Source: Liopterus haemorrhoidalis (taxonomy: Eukaryota; Arthropoda; Insecta; Coleoptera; Dytiscidae). Taken from it: a DNA stretch of 64,000 nt. Positions 60,701 to 64,000 of the stretch are shown one piece after another. The stretch covers positions 52,089,466 through 52,153,465 of the forward strand of contig OZ020611.1 of NCBI GenBank assembly GCA_963971575.1, read 5' to 3'. The notes below the pieces were generated by a model. It was not told the DNA's origin. It was given only the letters and a program-made list of their open reading frames with translations, and searched no databases. Numbering within the stretch: the first letter of the stretch is position 1; each line of letters starts with the position of its first letter. The translations under genes and the position numbers were made by a program.

Positions 60701-61951
60701 AACGATAATTTCAAACGATGGACGGATCGAGGTTTTCTCATGCTTAATGGGATATTGTACCATTATAATCCAGAAGCGGAAACTGAGGAAGCACAATTAG
60801 TAGTTCCACAACAGAACTACAAAACGGTACTTGAAAGGTACCACGATGACCCAACTGCAGGTCATAACGGAGCCGAGCGGACTCTGAGGAGAATCGCCCA
60901 AAGGTATTATTGGCCAGGGATGAGGCGCTGCATCACAGAGTACACTAAGAGCTGCACTGACTGCCAGAGGTACAAGGCAGATAACCTAAAACCTGCCGGC
61001 CTACTACAAACACCGGTCTACTCCCAAAGGTTTGAGGTGATCGCTGTAGACCTTTTTGGTCCCTTACCCAGGACCAACAATAATAACCAATGGATCCTAA
61101 TCGTAGAGGACACCGCGTCCAGATGGACCGAACTATTTCCTCTCTCCCAAGCGACCGCAATAGCTTGCGCCAAAGTCTTGATAGAAGAGATATTTTTACG
61201 CTATGGTTTTCCGAGAAGAATCATCAGCGACAACGGCGTCCAATTTATAAGCGCCGTTATGCAACAAGTTTGTCACATCCTAGGGATTAAGCAAACACTG
61301 ACCTCCATATACCATCCCCAATCGAATCCGGTTGAAAGAAAGAACCGTGACCTAAAGCCAATCTTAGCTATACAAGTTAGGAAGGACCATACCAAGTGGG
61401 ATCAAAATCTTGCTGCTATAAGATTTTCCATGAACACAGGGTGGTGCCAGAACACTGGCCACACCGCCGCAAATTTGACTTTCGGTAGAGAACTACGGAC
61501 TGCCGACGATGTCGAGCACGACATAAGACAGGTTGTCGAGCAAGATAACTTCGTGCCCCAAATTACTCCATACTTGAAGAAGATGATTAATACCCTAGAA
61601 GAAGCCAAAGAATGCTTCCAGAAGGAACAGGATCGGCAAAAGGTGTACGCAGATAGAAATCGTCGCCCAGCACCTACATACCACGAAGGTGATACCGTCA
61701 TGCTGACTACCCATGTTTTAAGTGACGCTGCAAAGGGTCTAACTGCCAAGTTCGTTCCCAAACGAGACGGACCATATATAGTTTGCCGTGCCATCACTCC
61801 GGTAACCTACGAGATTGCATCCACAAATGAGCCCAACGACCCTATTGCCCGAGTACACGTAAGTGACCTAGCCCCGTACGTCGGAGATCCCAACGAGGAG
61901 AAGCCCATCGTCCCAAAACGAAGACGAGGACGACCACCCAAACAGTTGTGA
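57752..61951 (+). CDS. Gypsy2 Gag-Pol polyprotein, 1399 aa, intact
   Basis: The first ATG of the frame is at 57752; earlier codons have none. Gag occupies about residues 1-300, with WWRGVKDGIKDWESAVTAFR. It has two Cys motifs: CDFCKLFGHIEAEC (from residue 235, C-X2-C-X4-H-X4-C) and CYGCGAPGIVRTQCPKC (C-X2-C-X9-C-X2-C, no His). Protease has ADTGASRSIMG (Asp at 341). RT has MSTIDLRSGYWQVPV and FAYLDDIIVIS (665). RNase H has IIRTDASDYAIGAVLLQ (814) and LTDHQPLRW. Integrase has the HHCC finger (from 1031), Asp1100, Asp1160 and Glu1195, so D-D34E, and RDGPYIV of the GPY/F type. It ends KRRRGRPPKQL, which looks like an AT-hook. Gag and Pol share one frame with no frameshift signal. Confidence 0.95.
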   Translation: MSPKRSDRETPSPNLTFSNEQLRTLITEITESTRVSRSESRSPVPQTLPGNFAKCTARFNGEKSSDVDVFLDAVITYKECAYVSNVNALRGIPMLLEGTAGTWWRGVKDGIKDWESAVTAFREAFSRKLPPHIIFREIFSREQRVDESCELFVCNIRALIAQLPYPLTERVQIDMIYGLLNRNIRKRLSYRDIDSYKTLLQRAKDVEVTQRELEKTSSVSKIKCEKPEKKLRPRCDFCKLFGHIEAECKKKKSSEGTSSQSARVPAPDTPAKETISCYGCGAPGIVRTQCPKCKDLPKGSKQSVAAVDFYGFVSNRTQSEGNQRPLLNINIYEMQGIAYADTGASRSIMGRNLYNKLPDRQTFEQETMSITLADGHKSTQEVLRTTVPIVLKNRTIPTEMFVLPEAGDNFTLLGAEFIAKADIILDVGKQSWHFRDAPDKQFHFATLNTVSTETDEKPVAAVELRPTEGDALNETQRTQLNELIAANETIFAPGGEGTTYAEHCIVVPKDQPPIAVPPYRMATPKKELLRQELDKMITMGIVEECESPWAAPVVLVDKPDGNTRVCVDYRRLNAVTVSDSYPLPRIDDLLHDAKRTNFMSTIDLRSGYWQVPVRESDRDKTAFVTPFGTFRFKRMPFGCKNGPATFQRLIDRFRAGINDVCMFAYLDDIIVISETFERHLKDLKTVFQRLQQFKLRVNREKSHFVRPNVEYLGHLITPDGIHVKTDKVSAVANRPPPTNLKELRSVIQMFSWYRRFIPNFSEIARPLTNLLKKKAKWEWKKPQDTAYDELKMRLTTAPVLKQADETQPFIIRTDASDYAIGAVLLQGDGAAERPIEYISRLLSSAERNYATTEREALAVVYALNKFRGYIECAAVTVLTDHQPLRWLLSLKTATGRLARWALQIQAFNLKFQYTPGKNNVLADALSRPPQGRPAPEEPTDAEETDLGVVTVDMPHESQEKIRSDQLCDTEVAKIINDFEAVDANDNFKRWTDRGFLMLNGILYHYNPEAETEEAQLVVPQQNYKTVLERYHDDPTAGHNGAERTLRRIAQRYYWPGMRRCITEYTKSCTDCQRYKADNLKPAGLLQTPVYSQRFEVIAVDLFGPLPRTNNNNQWILIVEDTASRWTELFPLSQATAIACAKVLIEEIFLRYGFPRRIISDNGVQFISAVMQQVCHILGIKQTLTSIYHPQSNPVERKNRDLKPILAIQVRKDHTKWDQNLAAIRFSMNTGWCQNTGHTAANLTFGRELRTADDVEHDIRQVVEQDNFVPQITPYLKKMINTLEEAKECFQKEQDRQKVYADRNRRPAPTYHEGDTVMLTTHVLSDAAKGLTAKFVPKRDGPYIVCRAITPVTYEIASTNEPNDPIARVHVSDLAPYVGDPNEEKPIVPKRRRGRPPKQL

Positions 61952-61982
61952 GTCCACACACGACTACGTTCCCATGTGAACT

Positions 61983-61992
61983 CAAGGGGGAG
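61983..61992 (+). other. Gypsy2 polypurine tract
   Basis: The sequence caagggggag ends directly at the 3' LTR and should prime plus-strand DNA synthesis. Confidence 0.8.
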
Positions 61993-62167
61993 TGTGACTA
62001 AATACGTGCCTGACCACAAGTCAGAACAATATAACAAGATGGCGCATATAGTGAGACGGTTGATAGACACAATATGTCGTAAGAATTTATTGTAGATTAA
62101 AATGTGTTGTAATTGTTTACAGTGTATCCTAAAATGAATTGTGTATGCAAATTAAATGTTTGTTACA
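61993..62167 (+). repeat. Gypsy2 3' LTR
   Basis: It is identical to the 5' LTR over 175 bp by direct reading. Confidence 0.95.
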
Positions 62168-62171
62168 GCTT

Positions 62172-62490
62172 TAGTTTTTGTAGCAGAGAATTTGAATCCG
62201 GTTTTTAAGGCCCATCTCGTAATATATTCTAATGTAGACTGGATATTTTTAAGACATGTATTTATATTTCTGTTTCTATTAAAAATTAGTAGATCGTCTG
62301 CAAAAATACAGGCATATACTCTGTCTGGAAGGTGTTTTGTAATTTCGTTTACTGCTATTAGAAATAACGTTACGCTCTCTTAATATCTCCCCTTAGGGGA
62401 CTCCATTCTCTTGCATTTTCTCTTCAGAGAGGTGACCATTGACTTTGACTCTGAATTTCCGTCTGCTCAAAAAGTTTTTTAAATATGACA
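62172..62490 (-). pseudogene. LINE D ORF2, 5' part: RT motifs B and C
   Basis: It reads LSYLKNFLSRRKFRVKVNGH, then ENGVP-stop-GEIL (TAA in motif B). A frameshift follows, then VNEITKHLPDRVYACIFADD (motif C) and WALKTGFKFSATKTK, where Gypsy2 begins. Together with 55741-57275 it makes one interrupted coding region. Confidence 0.85.
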
Positions 62491-64000
62491 ACATAATTCT
62501 TTTTCTGTAGTGCTATAATTAATTTCGTGATCATTTAATGTACGAGCCGCATAGGCTATAGGCATGTCTTTCCCATTAATGTTTTGGCTTAAAACTGCAC
62601 CAATGGCAAAATTACTTGCATCAGTTGTACCAATAAATTGTTTTTCAAAATCAGGGTACTGTAATATTGGTGCGTTAATTAATAATTTTTTACTATCCTC
62701 AAAGCTTTGTTTATATTCTTTATTTTCTGTATTTACTATATGTCCTTTCTTCAAGCATGTAGTCATTGGTTTAGTTAATTTAGCAAAATTTGGAACAAAT
62801 TTTCGGTAATAACCTAAAAGTCCTAAAAATTGTTTTATTTCTTTTTGGGTTTTTGGGATAGGAAAATTTTTAACGGCTTTAATTTTTGCAGGATTTGGTT
62901 TTACACCGTCTTTCGACACTATATGGCCTAGATAAGCTATCTCTTTACACATGAATTCTGACTTGTCCAATTGAATTTTTAAGTTATAGTAGTATTTTTG
63001 TAATTTAGAAAATACTTTCCGTATGTTTTCACAATGTTCTTGCAAAGACGTTCCTAATATTATGATATCATCTAAATATAATAGACATATTTTATTTATG
63101 TAATCTTTTAATATATAATTCATTAATCTTTGGAACGTAGATGGGGCATTTTTGAGACCAAATGGCATTCTTGTAAATTCAAAATGGCCTTTGTTAGTAC
63201 TAAAAGCTGTTTTAGTAATGGAGTCAGTGTGCATTTGAATCTGATGGAAACCTGAGGTTAAATCTAGTGCAGTGTAATATATATTCTTTCCTAATTTATC
63301 TAAAACGTCGGTAATATTTGGGATTGGGAATTTATCGTCTATAGTTTTTGCATTAAGTTTCCGATAGTCAATAACCATTCTAAATTTTCGTTTGCCTGAG
63401 GCATCTAATTTTTTGGGAACCATCCAAACAGGTGATGACCAAAGTGAATAACTTTCTTGGATAATTTTACTATCTAGCATGTCTTCAACTTGTTTATTAA
63501 TTTCATTTTTATATATTTCAGGATATCGGTACGGCTTAGTGTATATGGGGGTCTCATCTTTAGTAATTATTTTATGTTGATTAACGTCTGTATATGTTAA
63601 CGCATCTTTTTCATTGGGAAAAATACTTTGATATTCTTTTATTAATTTATGAAGTTATTTCTTTTCTTCCGAACTTAAATGTTCTGCTCTAACTTTAATT
63701 TTTTCCGTGTTGTTAACTGTGTTATCAACTACTTGATTTTTAAAATATTGTATCTTATAATTTTTATTTTGGATCGTAATTAAATTTTTACTAAGATCTA
63801 TTTTAGCTTGCATTTCAGTCATTGTTGGTAAACTCAACAACAAATTAAAATCTTTATGAAAATAATGTAAATAAAATTTTAAATCTTTATTTTCAAACTG
63901 TAAAATTATATATTCGTCACCAGTATGTTCACCTATTGGTGTTTTAAAATTAAATTTTATCTTTGTAAATTTTGTTTTTTTTGTAAATTATTATAAACAT
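62479..64000 (-). pseudogene. Gypsy1 Pol: protease end, reverse transcriptase, RNase H start
   Basis: From the right edge: NLLLSLPTMTEMQAKIDLSK is the protease tail, then a stop after SSEEKK (63655-63657). LHKLIKEYQSIF leads into RT: SPVWMVPKKLDASGKRKFRM, IDYRKLNAKTIDDKFPIP, YYTALDLTSGFHQIQM (motif A), TRMPFGLKNAPSTFQRLMN and LLYLDDIIILG (motif C). RNase H begins FIGTTDASNFAIGAVLSQ and is cut at STTEKEL by LINE D. RT catalytic residues are intact. Confidence 0.88.

Larger units (their letters stand above)
57280..62167 (+). mobile_element. Gypsy2: complete Ty3/gypsy element, apparently young
   Basis: It has two 175-bp LTRs that read as identical base for base, a 4-bp target duplication gctt (57276-57279 and 62168-62171), one uninterrupted Gag-Pol frame and a polypurine tract. 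All parts needed for autonomous retrotransposition are visible. Identical LTRs imply recent insertion, since LTRs are identical at integration. Confidence 0.95.
55545..62493 (-). mobile_element. LINE D: I-clade LINE, 5'-truncated, split by Gypsy2
   Basis: An 11-bp duplication taattcttttt flanks it within Gypsy1 RNase H. On the minus strand it starts inside RT at LSYLKNFLSRRKFRV (about 62485), is interrupted at 62171/57276 by Gypsy2, and ends in a poly(A) tail seen as T-rich DNA at 55545-55556. Without Gypsy2 it is about 2.06 kb. Its 3' UTR (cacttgaagcgcccccaaaa) differs from those of LINEs A and C. Confidence 0.9.
51591..64000 (-). mobile_element. Gypsy1: errantivirus-type Ty3/gypsy element with env and a macro-domain insert
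   Basis: On the minus strand, from the right window edge: end of protease, RT, RNase H, macro-like domain, integrase, env, polypurine tract and 3' LTR. The 5' LTR and gag lie beyond the window. The frame is split in RNase H by LINE D (55545-62493), flanked by the 11-bp duplication taattcttttt (55534-55544 and 62494-62504). Stops in integrase and several breaks in env show it is an old, inactive endogenous copy. Confidence 0.88.

Noticed and set aside
57752..61951. Minus-strand open frames within Gypsy2
   Set aside because: All lie opposite the intact Gag-Pol frame and have no domain content.
1..64000. CRISPR arrays, prophage or bacterial defence systems
   Set aside because: Tandem repeats here have unit sizes, flanks and divergence of eukaryotic mini/satellites or transposon parts; there are no spacer-like arrays and no prokaryotic genes.

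Overview
This is an AT-rich eukaryotic window made almost entirely of transposable elements. The origin is an arthropod, most likely an insect. The reasons are an env-bearing errantivirus-type Ty3/gypsy element, a BEL/Pao element, I-clade and Jockey-clade LINEs, mariner, Tc1, pogo/Tigger, hAT and Harbinger-type DNA elements, a Penelope-like element and tRNA-derived SINEs. No rRNA gene, CRISPR array or bacterial-style operon was seen. The only host-like coding sequence is a synaptobrevin/VAMP (R-SNARE) reading frame at 23.86-24.23 kb.

Layout. 0-2.0 kb: 3' half of an I-clade LINE (LINE A). 2.0-2.9 kb: unclassified repeat with an inverted copy at 32.2-33.1 kb. 2.9-3.4 kb: Jockey-like LINE tail on the minus strand. 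3.4-5.6 kb: putative fold-back element with 290-bp tandem units. 5.8-11.0 kb: nearly full-length but decayed I-clade LINE B (minus) with a polyglutamine ORF1. 11.8-13.2 kb: tandem repeats inside a segment duplicated at 37.8-38.4 kb. 13.4-16.4 kb: mariner broken by two hAT elements and a SINE. 16.5-17.3 kb: Tigger remnant. 17.3-23.1 kb: SINEs of two families, a (TCTG)n repeat, an unclassified TIR element and a Harbinger-like element. 24.3-25.8 kb: Tc1 element. 26.2-32.0 kb: an old hAT split by a BEL/Pao element (itself hit by a SINE), a mariner-derived MITE and a LINE fragment. 33.9-42.9 kb: mariner remnant, CR1/L2-like RT, two Jockey-like LINEs (one with an intact 923-codon ORF2) and a second mariner. 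43.2-46.3 kb: 155-bp satellite, LINE tail, hAT MITEs. 46.3-51.5 kb: I-clade LINE C, split by a hAT MITE and a Penelope-like element. 51.6-64.0 kb: errantivirus-type Gypsy1 (minus), split by I-clade LINE D, which is split by Gypsy2 (plus).

Target-site duplications (TSDs) let many insertions be ordered. Gypsy2 is the youngest datable one: its two 175-bp LTRs read as identical, it has a 4-bp TSD, and its Gag-Pol frame is uninterrupted. Nearly everything else carries stops, frameshifts or deletions.

The most unusual feature is in Gypsy1. Between the RNase H end and the integrase, in the same open frame, lies a stretch that reads as an OARD1/TARG1-type macro domain (ADP-ribosyl hydrolase fold), with both positions corresponding to that family's catalytic Lys and Asp kept at the family spacing. 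Other points for follow-up are a SINE family whose 3' end resembles the tails of the resident I-clade LINEs, a non-autonomous hAT family with an internal minisatellite that varies in copy number, a Penelope-like insertion bounded by 72-bp inverted repeats, and several repeat families I cannot name. All family assignments come from reading motifs by eye; no database search was possible.
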